From NCBI GenBank assembly GCA_965230605.1, contig CBDDLD010000005.1:16607-80606 (forward strand): 64,000 nucleotides of DNA, in the 5' to 3' direction. How positions within the stretch are numbered: position 1 is the stretch's first letter; each line of letters starts with the position of its first letter. Source of the stretch: CBDDLD01 sp965230605 (GTDB lineage: Bacteria > Bacteroidota > Bacteroidia > Flavobacteriales > Flavobacteriaceae). This document shows positions 25,943-33,239 of this stretch, in pieces. The notes beneath the pieces were generated by a model that saw only the letters and a list, made by a program, of their open reading frames with translations, made no database searches and was not told where the DNA came from. The translations under genes and the position numbers were made by a program.

Positions 25943-26875
25943 TTAGCTTCGTTGACCTCCTAAGATATAATCAACGGCTTGTTGTGCCTTTGATGCAGCA
26001 CGAAAGATAAAACGTTTATCTTCTTCCATTGCTTCAATCCAAGTTAAAACATGATCCGACTCTTCTTCTAATTGAGTGATCTGCTCAATCCCCACAATAG
26101 CGGTTAACATGCAGGCTCCAAGTTCTGCAATAAGACTTTCTTCGGAGTAGATTAGCTGATCACCCAACGTGTTGTCCATAATGCCAAAACGAGCAAGACG
26201 TTTTATATTTCCTGTCCAGTGAATTAGATTATGAAATAAGAGAAGATAGTAAGTTTCAGGATCATTAAAGACTTTGAATTGTGGTAGTACAATATGATCA
26301 AGAAGTGGGTGGTAATAAGCATCAAATTCTTCTTGATTTTTGATAACAGGACCTTCTTTGATACTATCCAAGATTAAATCACAATGCGTGATTACATCTT
26401 TTTGATGTTTCTCTTCTGGTTCTTGCCACGTAAGACCACGAGTACAAGCAATATTGAAAACACAGTGTTTTTTAAGGTACGAAATGTGCTGCACTTCTTC
26501 GTGTCTTGCTTCTAATTGCTGTGCTTGAACTACAGAAATTAAATCTCCAGCTCGATTTCGATAGTAAGAGTTGAAGTAGAAAACCTCATTGGCTTTTGTT
26601 CCCCTCAACACGTTACCACCAAGCTTTTGAATCTGATTCCAAGTTAGATAGAAAGGAACTTCATGGGAAGTCATAAGGTTGAGCAACAGCCAATTAATCC
26701 CTTTATATCGATGTCCTGAATAGTAGTTCTGAGCAAAACCAATGTAAGGATGTTTAAACGTCCTTCTCCATGGTATTTCGCCTTGTTGTAGTTGATTGAT
26801 AATTCTCCTCGTCACCACCCGATAGAAGTCTATTCGCTTGGGTGCTGTGGATTTTTTTTGACTTGTTTCTTGCAT
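25943..26875 (-). CDS. ArdC-like antirestriction protein, second copy
   Basis: 310 aa, same architecture as the product of 3445-4365: INQLQQGEIPWRRTF and GFAQNYYSGHRYKGINW in the ssDNA-binding half, FHNLIHWTGNIKRL in the zincin position, then EESLIAELGACML. Note that the metal motif reads H-N-x-x-H (HNLIH) instead of HELIH: the catalytic Glu is replaced by Asn, so this copy may bind metal but is unlikely to be an active peptidase. The GTFxGxxH tail differs as well. Upstream it shares the hairpin and GCTATTTCAC block with copy 1. Confidence 0.85.
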   Translation of the reverse strand: MQETSQKKSTAPKRIDFYRVVTRRIINQLQQGEIPWRRTFKHPYIGFAQNYYSGHRYKGINWLLLNLMTSHEVPFYLTWNQIQKLGGNVLRGTKANEVFYFNSYYRNRAGDLISVVQAQQLEARHEEVQHISYLKKHCVFNIACTRGLTWQEPEEKHQKDVITHCDLILDSIKEGPVIKNQEEFDAYYHPLLDHIVLPQFKVFNDPETYYLLLFHNLIHWTGNIKRLARFGIMDNTLGDQLIYSEESLIAELGACMLTAIVGIEQITQLEEESDHVLTWIEAMEEDKRFIFRAASKAQQAVDYILGGQRS

Positions 26876-26919
26876 AATATGCTCATTTTAAATTCGTAAA
26901 TGGTAGGTTTGTGAAATAG

Positions 26920-26949
26920 CAAAAACAGCCCTTTGGAAAAAGGACTGTT
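26920..26949 (-). terminator. Terminator-like leader hairpin before ardC-2
   Basis: On the minus strand ACAGTCC pairs with GGGCTGT (one G-U), then TTTTTGCTATTTCACA. It is the counterpart of 3372-3399, and in both cases it sits 50-75 bases before the ardC start. That favours an attenuator over a simple terminator of an upstream gene. Confidence 0.55.
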
Positions 26950-27026
26950 TGTCAAACTCTAGCACAAGCCTTGCATCTGCCGAAAAGAAAATGAGCTTCT
27001 TTATGAAAGCGCATAAAAAAGCCTCC

Positions 27027-27062
27027 AAAAGTGGAAAATAGTCCAATTTTGAAGCCACTTTT
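27027..27062. repeat. Isolated 8-bp-arm hairpin
   Basis: AAAAGTGG pairs perfectly with CCACTTTT around an inner AAAAT/ATTTT stem. It lies in the gene-free stretch between ardC-2 and hairpin element B. Function unknown. Confidence 0.4.
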
Positions 27063-27125
27063 ATGGCAGTTTGATTAGAGTACTATACGCTTGAAAAAGC
27101 CTATAAAGGTCAAGTTAGAGCTCCT

Positions 27126-27223
27126 CAAAAACAGGATAACAACTAATCGCAAATCCAATCACAGCCTAGGCAGACCTAGTCCAATAACAGGTATTAGTGT
27201 TATCCTGTTATTAGGGACTATTG
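27126..27223 (+). repeat. Hairpin element B (attC-like)
   Basis: It starts with CAAAAACAGGATAACAAC, 18 bases also found in A and C. GGATAACAACTAAT pairs with ATTAGTGTTATCC (27192-27204), leaving one unpaired A as in A and C. A right-hand hairpin AATAACAGG/CCTGTTATT (27183-27212) corresponds to TAGCAGG/CCTGCTA of element A: different sequence, same pairing. The loop contains CTAGG-CAGA-CCTAG. Confidence 0.6.
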
Positions 27224-27460
27224 TGGTGGGATTGAAGGGTTGCTCTGTATAGAACTGTATTGGATTTGCGCTTTAATTTTAGAAGTAAAAAAAGCAAAGT
27301 CAATTATTTTCCAAAAAAGGTGCTCTACGATACATTCTTGTATACGAAGCAAGTGCTTTTTTATTTGCTGAATAGCTGTAGATACTTGTTGATTAGCGAT
27401 ACTACGACTTTTGGGTATAGAAAATAATTTTGTCTGATAGTAGATTCGAGTAGAATGCAC
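27218..27460 (-). CDS. Possible small protein, 80 aa
   Basis: Open frame with an ATG, Ile/Gln-rich, no recognised motif. Its 3' end enters hairpin element B, and no promoter is evident, so it may be spurious. Confidence 0.25.
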   Translation of the reverse strand: MHSTRIYYQTKLFSIPKSRSIANQQVSTAIQQIKKHLLRIQECIVEHLFWKIIDFAFFTSKIKAQIQYSSIQSNPSIPPQ

Positions 27461-27531
27461 CTCGCTCTTACCCTTTGTCAGAAATCTTGCACAGTAGACT
27501 GTGTGTTTTTTAATTTTTTACTTTCTGACAC

Positions 27532-27705
27532 ATGAAATCTCTAACTGTTTTAAAAACGCTTTACGCCGAAAGTACGGAAATTGGCTCTGGAGCCTTAGTT
27601 GCCTTGGACCGAGCTTCTCCCCCCATCATTGAGCTGCTAAAAAGATCCTATCGGTCAGACAAACATACCCTAACAGGGGACATACATTACTTGTTCTCTT
27701 TGTAG
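27532..27705 (+). CDS. Possible small protein, 57 aa
   Basis: ATG at 27532 (MKSLTVLKTLYAESTEIGSG) to TAG at 27703. Balanced composition with PPIIELLKRSYRSDKHTL suggests a real small helical protein rather than noise. The stop overlaps the hairpin GTAGAA-CGGTCA-TTCTAC. No family recognised. Confidence 0.35.
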   Translation: MKSLTVLKTLYAESTEIGSGALVALDRASPPIIELLKRSYRSDKHTLTGDIHYLFSL

Positions 27706-27867
27706 AACGGTCATTCTACAAGACAATCGGTAAGAGCCTACCAAAGAAACATTCCTTGATGCACCAACCAATCTCGCACTTTCTGCTTTTCCTTTGTAGC
27801 AGAAACTGCATAGCTTTGTCAATGAAGCAGTACAGTTTATGACAAAGTAAAATGAGTTGTTGTCGTA
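27706..27867. other. Gene-free, hairpin-rich segment
   Basis: Contains CTTTGTCA (27814-27821) pairing with TGACAAAG (27840-27847), and CTGC/GCAG around TTTTCCTTTGTA. No coding frame. It could be a small RNA ending at the terminator at 27872; no promoter is clear. Confidence 0.3.
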
Positions 27868-27871
27868 TGAA

Positions 27872-27906
27872 AACAGGCTACCAAAATTATTTTGATAGCC
27901 TGTTTG
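27872..27906. terminator. Bidirectional terminator
   Basis: AACAGGCTA (27872-27880) pairs perfectly with TAGCCTGTT (27896-27904), with a loop CCAAAATTATTTTGA that can itself extend the stem. It lies between the plus-strand small ORF and the end of the minus-strand secreted-protein operon. Confidence 0.75.
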
Positions 27907-27934
27907 AAATAAAACTTAGTTTTTCAAGGAATTT

Positions 27935-28387
27935 CTATCTAAGACTTGACAATGTTCCTTGAGAAAAGCTTAGTGTAAATTTTATGTTGGATGAAAGCTT
28001 TGTTTTTTCGATTTCTATTTTCTTTGATTTCTCCCATTTTTCTTTAGAGTTTGAACGAGTTTCTACATAAAAAGTAGCCTCATCTATACCATCATCACAA
28101 GACAAGCGGTATCTTTTGTTCTCTATTTCAATGGTAAAGTTGTCAAAGCAGTATTTTTCTCTTCCATAGTAATAAATACGTTTGTACTTGAAGAGTATTC
28201 CTTTGGTTTTGGTGTTATTAAAAGAGTAACTTACTGTGTTGTTATCCTTCCACGTGTTTTCTTTTTTCATATCGTGGATAGATGGAAATTTGTCTAGTAA
28301 AAATTGTAAATCAGTCTCCAGACTCTGACCAAAGCTGTTTAATGAAAGGGTACACAGCCCTAAAATAAATGCAATGCGAAGTATCAT
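27935..28387 (-). CDS. Small secreted protein, 150 aa (operon gene 4)
   Basis: N-terminal signal peptide (ILRIAFILGLCTLSLNSFGQ). The mature part is a small domain rich in Lys, Tyr and Phe with two Cys (YCFDNFTIE; RLSCDDGIDE). Last of four minus-strand genes that all encode secreted proteins with gaps of 14-26 bases. No family recognised. No T9SS sorting domain, so it is probably periplasmic. Confidence 0.7.
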   Translation of the reverse strand: MILRIAFILGLCTLSLNSFGQSLETDLQFLLDKFPSIHDMKKENTWKDNNTVSYSFNNTKTKGILFKYKRIYYYGREKYCFDNFTIEIENKRYRLSCDDGIDEATFYVETRSNSKEKWEKSKKIEIEKTKLSSNIKFTLSFSQGTLSSLR

Positions 28388-28413
28388 AATTTTTTTTTGA
28401 ATGATGAATCGGT

Positions 28414-28848
28414 TTATGTATCTGCAACTACAGAGCAGTCTTTTGATGCTGTTCTAATTTTTCCACCAGTTAGTTGTTGTTCTACTTTGCTTGTATAGTG
28501 TTTTATACTTCTCGTAGACCATGTGTACCCCTTGTTCTGAGACGTTCGCCATGTAGTATATACATGCCCTACTCCAAAACGTTTTGCAATGCTTAGTTTG
28601 GTTCCAGTTTGCCAATACGAATCGTCTTTTCGACACTTATAAAGATATAAGTCGGTATCAAGTATAGCATTTGAACCAACGACTTTTCTAACTGTGGCAA
28701 TAACATAAACAGGGCTTGAAAAATAATATCTTCCATCTACCTCCACTTTGGTAGCTTTGAAATAGACAACATCACCTGCTTTAAATGTTTGTGCAGGGAG
28801 TATAACAGAGAATAAAAAGCTTCCGAAAAGAACTAAAAATGTTTTCAT
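28414..28848 (-). CDS. Small secreted protein, 144 aa (operon gene 3), paralogue of gene 1
   Basis: Signal peptide (FLVLFGSFLFSVILPAQ), then FKAGDVVYFKAT, DLYLYKCRKDDSYWQTGTKL and a C-terminal LTGGKIRTASKDCS. The same order (FKxGxxVxF, YLYxC, W, LTxGxIxTxxxC) occurs in the product of 29918-30409, so the two are diverged duplicates. A single beta-barrel-like domain with a Cys pair is likely. Function unknown. Confidence 0.72.
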   Translation of the reverse strand: MKTFLVLFGSFLFSVILPAQTFKAGDVVYFKATKVEVDGRYYFSSPVYVIATVRKVVGSNAILDTDLYLYKCRKDDSYWQTGTKLSIAKRFGVGHVYTTWRTSQNKGYTWSTRSIKHYTSKVEQQLTGGKIRTASKDCSVVADT

Positions 28849-28862
28849 AATTATATTGATAT

Positions 28863-29891
28863 TTATAATCTTGGGAAATATAAAGTGTATTTGTAATGAG
28901 CTTTATTGGATTTTTCAAACCGAGCAAAAGTTCTAATCAGAAGTTGTTGAGTTTCTTTGTTTACAATTTCAGAAAATCCAAAAGCAGAAGGGTCTTTATT
29001 AGGTAACCAAGGTGTTCTCATATTGCGCTCAAATATGTATACCTTGATCTGATATTGTGTTGGATTTTCTCGAAGTTTTCGAGCTTGTTCCACAGGTGCG
29101 CCAAGGTATTGTAGTCGAACTCCATTCATACAAGTGACTTGTTGAAAGCGCTTTTTATCAGCGTCGTATTCTCCTAATTTTTCAATATCAAATTTCAACA
29201 CATGTAGTTTATTTGGATTTTGCTTTCTTTTAATAGCGTTTTGCTCCGAACGTACAATCTGTTCTTTAATATTTTGAACAGGTTTTTTAATATGCTCTTT
29301 GATGAGTTTATCTAAGACAGTATCAATTTCTTTTGCCATGTTTTTAAACCGCTTTGTTTGATTCTCAGTTGTTTCAAATTCATCTCCACCAGTATTAGAA
29401 AATACATTGACTTTGAATGTTGTTTTGGCATTATGGGTAGAGCGAAAAGAGGTAAGGGTAAGTTTGTAGGCAGGGAATTGTTTTTGTAAACTACGTTCAA
29501 TCGCTTTGAGTCGAGCGGCCTCTTTTTGTTTCGTATTTTTTTCTTGCAAATAAATGATGAAGTTAGTCGTTCCTAGGTGACTAGAGTTGCGTTTTTCATG
29601 AACATGAATATTAAAACTATCTAAGAGCGGACTTTTTTTATCTGAGAATGCTGCTACTTTTCCCTCGAATACAGAAAACTTGTCGTAAGTATTCAGTGTA
29701 AAATAGCCATTGGGTAGTGTTTGTTTTTTCTCTACGAATCGAGGTTTATTGTAGTAAATACAATCCATGTCTCGAACTTCGTAGAATGGGATTGTTATAT
29801 CCACTTTTTTCTGGCAGACTACCAATGCTTTGCTTTGAGCAAAACTATTGAGTGCTATACCTAGTAGGAAGAAGTATAGGATAATTTGCAT
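28863..29891 (-). CDS. Secreted protein, 342 aa (operon gene 2)
   Basis: Signal peptide (IILYFFLLGIALNSFAQ). The mature protein is basic with helical middle segments (KEQIVRSEQNAIKRKQNP) and no recognised motif. It lies between the two paralogous small secreted proteins in a likely four-gene envelope operon read from 30409. The location inside hairpin elements B and C suggests cargo of the mobile module. Confidence 0.7.
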   Translation of the reverse strand: MQIILYFFLLGIALNSFAQSKALVVCQKKVDITIPFYEVRDMDCIYYNKPRFVEKKQTLPNGYFTLNTYDKFSVFEGKVAAFSDKKSPLLDSFNIHVHEKRNSSHLGTTNFIIYLQEKNTKQKEAARLKAIERSLQKQFPAYKLTLTSFRSTHNAKTTFKVNVFSNTGGDEFETTENQTKRFKNMAKEIDTVLDKLIKEHIKKPVQNIKEQIVRSEQNAIKRKQNPNKLHVLKFDIEKLGEYDADKKRFQQVTCMNGVRLQYLGAPVEQARKLRENPTQYQIKVYIFERNMRTPWLPNKDPSAFGFSEIVNKETQQLLIRTFARFEKSNKAHYKYTLYFPRL

Positions 29892-29917
29892 AACGTTTAT
29901 TTTGAGAATGATTCAAA

Positions 29918-30409
29918 TTATTGTTTTTGGTTTTTGGCAATGATAATTGGGCAAGAATCGGTTGTTTGTAGGATATTGCCTCGTGTTAATACTTCGAGTG
30001 CTTCATTGGTAAAAGGGCGGAGGTAATAAACATTCTGTTGGTATTTTAAACTTTCTGTAGCATCCCAAACCTCTGTTGTGATAAGCTGATCTGTTTTGAG
30101 GCGTTTTTGTACCTGAATTTTATTGGTTTTTATCCATGTTTCAGATGTGTTAGAGCAGGTATATAGATAGTATTTAACTTGTACGTCTGCTAGATTATAT
30201 TTCTTTTTCTGAGAGACGATTGTTCCTACGATGTAGAGTTTTTTGTCGAACTTATAAATGCCCCGAGGGATTTTACCATTAAGTTCAAGAACCTTTTGTT
30301 GTTGCATTCTAAAAAAGACCATATTGCCAGTCTTAAAATCTTGTGCATTTACATCAAAAAAAGCAATTGACAGTAAGAGTGTCAAAAAGCTGTATAGGAG
30401 TGATTTCAT
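29918..30409 (-). CDS. Small secreted protein, 163 aa (operon gene 1), paralogue of gene 3
   Basis: Signal peptide (LLYSFLTLLLSIAFFDVNAQ), then DFKTGNMVFFRMQQQ, KYYLYTCSNTSETWIKT and LTRGNILQTTDSCP. It aligns in motif order with the 144-aa product. First gene of the operon; 137 bases separate it from the divergent XRE regulator gene, and that gap carries a triple repeat that may control both. Confidence 0.72.
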   Translation of the reverse strand: MKSLLYSFLTLLLSIAFFDVNAQDFKTGNMVFFRMQQQKVLELNGKIPRGIYKFDKKLYIVGTIVSQKKKYNLADVQVKYYLYTCSNTSETWIKTNKIQVQKRLKTDQLITTEVWDATESLKYQQNVYYLRPFTNEALEVLTRGNILQTTDSCPIIIAKNQKQ

Positions 30410-30479
30410 AAAAAATGATTTAATGAGAAAATGGTTTGGTTTTTCAAATATAGGAAAAAAACAAAAAAGATACTAAAAA

Positions 30480-30513
30480 GTAGTACTAAATGTGTAGTAA
30501 TAAAAGTGTAGTA
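30480..30513. promoter_or_regulatory. Three GTAGTA repeats at exact 14-bp spacing
   Basis: GTAGTA begins at 30480, 30494 and 30508. They lie in the 137-bp divergent region between the secreted operon (start 30409) and the XRE-family gene (start 30547). Phased direct repeats here suit an operator for the XRE protein controlling its own gene and the operon. Confidence 0.5.
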
Positions 30514-30546
30514 CCTTTTGGAAGTTATTTTCCATTCATTTGTATA

Positions 30547-30813
30547 ATGGATGAAAAAAATAAATTTGTTGAAATGGGTTTGGAGAACTTAGGTCAACGT
30601 CTAAAAGAATTGCGTAAGGCAAAAGGGTATAAGAACTATGAGAAATTTGCTTATGATCATGATATTGCACGTGCTCAATATGGGCGATATGAAAAGGGGT
30701 CTGACTTGAGGTTTGGAACACTCTTAAAAATTATTGAAAGTCATGGACTTACTGTTGCTGAGTTTTTTGCAGAAGGATTTGATGATGGCGAAATTCCCAA
30801 AAAAGATGGGTAG
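30547..30813 (+). CDS. XRE-family helix-turn-helix regulator
   Basis: 88 aa from ATG 30547 (MDEKNKFVEMG); an upstream ATG at 30490 lies inside the GTAGTA repeats and is less likely. LGQRLKELRKAKGYKNYEKFA, then IARAQYGRYEKGSDLRFGTL, is a lambda-repressor-like five-helix HTH. The tail is acidic. It is divergent from the four-gene secreted operon, so control of that operon is a reasonable inference. Confidence 0.85.
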   Translation: MDEKNKFVEMGLENLGQRLKELRKAKGYKNYEKFAYDHDIARAQYGRYEKGSDLRFGTLLKIIESHGLTVAEFFAEGFDDGEIPKKDG

Positions 30814-30864
30814 ATGAACTAAAGTATGTTTCTATTTCTAAGCTAGAGATTTACTCAGATTTTA

Positions 30865-30968
30865 TTCTACAAAAACAGGATAACAACAACTGTGACACCC
30901 CATTGCAGACTAATCTATAATCAGTTCCATAATAGGCAGTGTTGTTATCCCACCATTGATTGGAACTG
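30865..30968 (+). repeat. Hairpin element C (attC-like)
   Basis: Its first 36 bases (30865-30900) are identical to the reverse complement of 2159-2194. GGATAACAACAACTG pairs with CAGTGTTGTTATCC (30937-30950), leaving one unpaired A. A wider pair CAGTTCCA (30921-30928)/TGGAACTG (30961-30968) encloses the right half. No gene is seen from 30969 to 31243. Confidence 0.65.
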
Positions 30969-31243
30969 TGTGCTAGAAGGGCTTGGAGATATTACGATGT
31001 TAACTCGTAAATAAAGATTAGCTCGAAATTGTAATGAGGTGTCTTTACTAGTGTAGGCATTCATTGCTCTTTGCCAAGCAAAAAGTAACAATTCCGATTT
31101 ATGAATAGAGTAGGAATCTTGCATGAAATGGAATCACCATATATATATACGACTATTTTGGAGGGAAGGTATGTAATAGAAGACTTCTATTTAACATAAG
31201 AAAGATTATGGGAGAAATTGAATGGTACTGAAATAGGTTGACA

Positions 31244-32392
31244 CTATTCTTTAATAATTTTCTTTGTAATTCGATTAAACCTAGATTGAAATTCTATAAA
31301 GTAAACGCCTCTTGGCAAGGCACTAAGGTCTATTGTAGTTTGTTTGTTAAACATCTTATTTGTCAATACTTCCTGCCCTTCTACAGAATACATTCTTAGT
31401 GTCACCTTTTCTTCATGGTTTACTTCTATTTGAAGATGATCTTTGACAGGATTTGGAAATAATTGAATTAAGGTCTCCTCTTTTATTACTTTACCAAAGG
31501 AAGTAATTGGTGAACAAGGCAAGGGGCTAGAGCGAATGACAATATCTCTGTAGGTTTTACCTAATAATACTCCTGCTGAATTATATTCTAAAATTGAAAA
31601 TCCAATTACATAACTACCTATATTACTTGGTAATATGGCAAATGCTCCTGTTGAAGCATCCCATTCTAATAGAGTGTTTCCTCCTAAAGGATTAGAACTA
31701 CTATAAGGGGTTTGAAACGATACAATACTATAAGGAGGGGCACTAGGATGACTAGGGATAGGATTTAAATTTGTCATTCCATTTAAAGGAGAATAAAATT
31801 CGTAGACTAATGAATCTCCATCTATATCTATTGCATTTAAGTTAGTTAAAAAGGTATCAATAGTAGATATAATTAGGGGGATTTCTCTATTAAATTGAGG
31901 CGAACTATTACAACTTAACATTCCTTCTGACGTTATTTCTGTTGTAATAGTCATTCCTGTAGAAGAGGGACTACTTATATTAATAAGGTCATTACTTCTA
32001 CAACAACGTTGGTAAGTTAAAATATATCCTGTATTGCTAAAAGGAAGAGTTATTATCTGAGAATAGACGGTATAATGCACGCAAATATTATGAATACAAC
32101 TATCTGGATAATCTAAGCTAATAGTATCATTACTTGCTGTATCTAAAGGAATCATAAATGCAGAAATATAGTTATTAGTTTGAGCATCAAAAATTCCAAT
32201 GGAAATAGAATTGTCAAACCATGTGACTCCAAAATTACAATCACGATATACCTTTAAATTAATTTCATACTGGTCATTACCTAAACATTTATAAGTAATT
32301 TCACCACCTACAATATGTGATGCAGATAGGTTCTTCTGACAAAGGAAAACGATTAAAGTTAATATTATAAGCTTTAGAACTTGTGCTTTCAT
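31244..32392 (-). CDS. T9SS-secreted surface protein with SHIVGGE domain
   Basis: 382 aa. Signal peptide, then ASHIVGGEITYKCLGNDQYE and LKVYRDCNFGVTWF, an N-terminal module common in large secreted Bacteroidota proteins. The C-terminus (LIQLFPNPVKDHLQIEV, then SALPRGVYFIEF, ending KKIIKE) is a type A T9SS sorting domain, so the protein is exported by the Por/type IX system and attached to the surface. Before the IS1 insertion its start lay about 58 bases after the stop of the immunity-like gene, so it was probably the distal gene of the RHS operon. Confidence 0.85.
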   Translation of the reverse strand: MKAQVLKLIILTLIVFLCQKNLSASHIVGGEITYKCLGNDQYEINLKVYRDCNFGVTWFDNSISIGIFDAQTNNYISAFMIPLDTASNDTISLDYPDSCIHNICVHYTVYSQIITLPFSNTGYILTYQRCCRSNDLINISSPSSTGMTITTEITSEGMLSCNSSPQFNREIPLIISTIDTFLTNLNAIDIDGDSLVYEFYSPLNGMTNLNPIPSHPSAPPYSIVSFQTPYSSSNPLGGNTLLEWDASTGAFAILPSNIGSYVIGFSILEYNSAGVLLGKTYRDIVIRSSPLPCSPITSFGKVIKEETLIQLFPNPVKDHLQIEVNHEEKVTLRMYSVEGQEVLTNKMFNKQTTIDLSALPRGVYFIEFQSRFNRITKKIIKE

Positions 32393-32501
32393 TTTTCCAT
32401 TTTTTTAATCAAATATTTATATCGTGTATGCCTAAGAGTATGGTAGTGATGTAGATTGTATGATAAGTTAGAAAAAAGACAATGAAGACTATATTTGTAA
32501 G

Positions 32502-32795
32502 ATGTGTTCAATATCTATACAAATAAAATGTCCTCATTGCCACAATTCAAAGGTCGTTAAAAACGGGAAAAAAACCACAGGAAGACAAAACTTTCTGTGT
32601 AAGAATTGTGGCAAACAATTTCAAGCTGAATATTTATACCAAGGAGCAGATCCAAGTATGAAAGCCCAGCTACAAAGTTCTTTATTACATGGTAGTGGTA
32701 TTAGAGATTGTTACAAAATATTTGGAATTAGTCCTAAAACTACTCTTCGATTTATACTAGAGCAAGGAGAAAAAATTAAAATTGCTCCTAGATAA
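32502..32795 (+). CDS. IS1-type transposase, zinc-finger/HTH part (InsA-like)
   Basis: IKCPHCHNSKVVKNGKKT and NFLCKNCGKQFQ form the C-x2-C/C-x2-C zinc finger typical of InsA. HGSGIRDCYKIFGISPKTTL is the helix-turn-helix. It binds the IS ends. It ends at a TAA (32793) that is in the same frame as the catalytic part, unlike the -1 frameshift arrangement of classical IS1. Confidence 0.85.
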   Translation: MCSISIQIKCPHCHNSKVVKNGKKTTGRQNFLCKNCGKQFQAEYLYQGADPSMKAQLQSSLLHGSGIRDCYKIFGISPKTTLRFILEQGEKIKIAPR

Positions 32796-32810
32796 AAGAA
32801 GTATAAAAAA

Positions 32811-33212
32811 GTGCAAATTGATGAGTTATATTCCTTTGTGAATCAGAAAGATAAAAAAGTGTGGGTTTTCTACGTTTACGCTCCTGAGACCAAAGAAATA
32901 TTAGCTGTAACAATGGGCAAACGTACAAAAAAGCAACTTCGATATTTAATGACACAATTAAAGTGTCTAGATATAGAAATTGAATTTTACTGTACAGATG
33001 CTTTTAAGAGTTTTAAAGAGGTCTTACCTTATTATCAACATATTATTGGTAAATCTTTTACTAAAGATATTGAAGGTATTAATACTCTTATTCGCTCTAA
33101 AATTGCACGATTTCACCGAAGAACTACCAAGTTTTCTAAGAAACTTAAGTATCAATGGCATTTGTTTAAAATTTTTGTCTTTTATTTCAATGAACTTCCA
33201 TCATACATTTAA
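32811..33212 (+). CDS. IS1-type transposase, catalytic part (InsB-like)
   Basis: VQIDELYSFV (first Asp), FYCTDAFKSF (second Asp) and TKDIEGINTLIRSKIARFHR (Glu region, IEGINTL) give the IS1 DDE set. It follows InsA-like codons in frame after a TAA and five sense codons; GTG 32811 could start it separately. Without read-through the IS probably cannot make a full-length transposase, so this is either a nonsense mutation or recoding. Confidence 0.8.
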   Translation: MQIDELYSFVNQKDKKVWVFYVYAPETKEILAVTMGKRTKKQLRYLMTQLKCLDIEIEFYCTDAFKSFKEVLPYYQHIIGKSFTKDIEGINTLIRSKIARFHRRTTKFSKKLKYQWHLFKIFVFYFNELPSYI

Positions 33213-33239
33213 CAACACAACCAAGAGTATATATGATCT

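Larger units (their letters stand above)
32442..33222 (+). mobile_element. IS1-family insertion sequence, 781 bp, 8-bp target duplication
   Basis: The left end GGTAGTGATGTAGATTGTAT and the right end (complement) GGTTGTGTTGTTAAATGTAT match at 15 of 20 bases, and at 18 of 23 when extended. Both sides carry AAGAGTAT (32434-32441 and 33223-33230). Size and 8-bp duplication fit IS1. The transposase reading frame contains one stop codon. Confidence 0.88.

Noticed and set aside
2097..30968. Integron with attC sites
   Set aside because: The elements lack the RYYYAAC/GTTRRRY boxes, the recombinases lack the integron-specific insert, and sites are kilobases apart with opposite orientation. Only the folded shape is similar.
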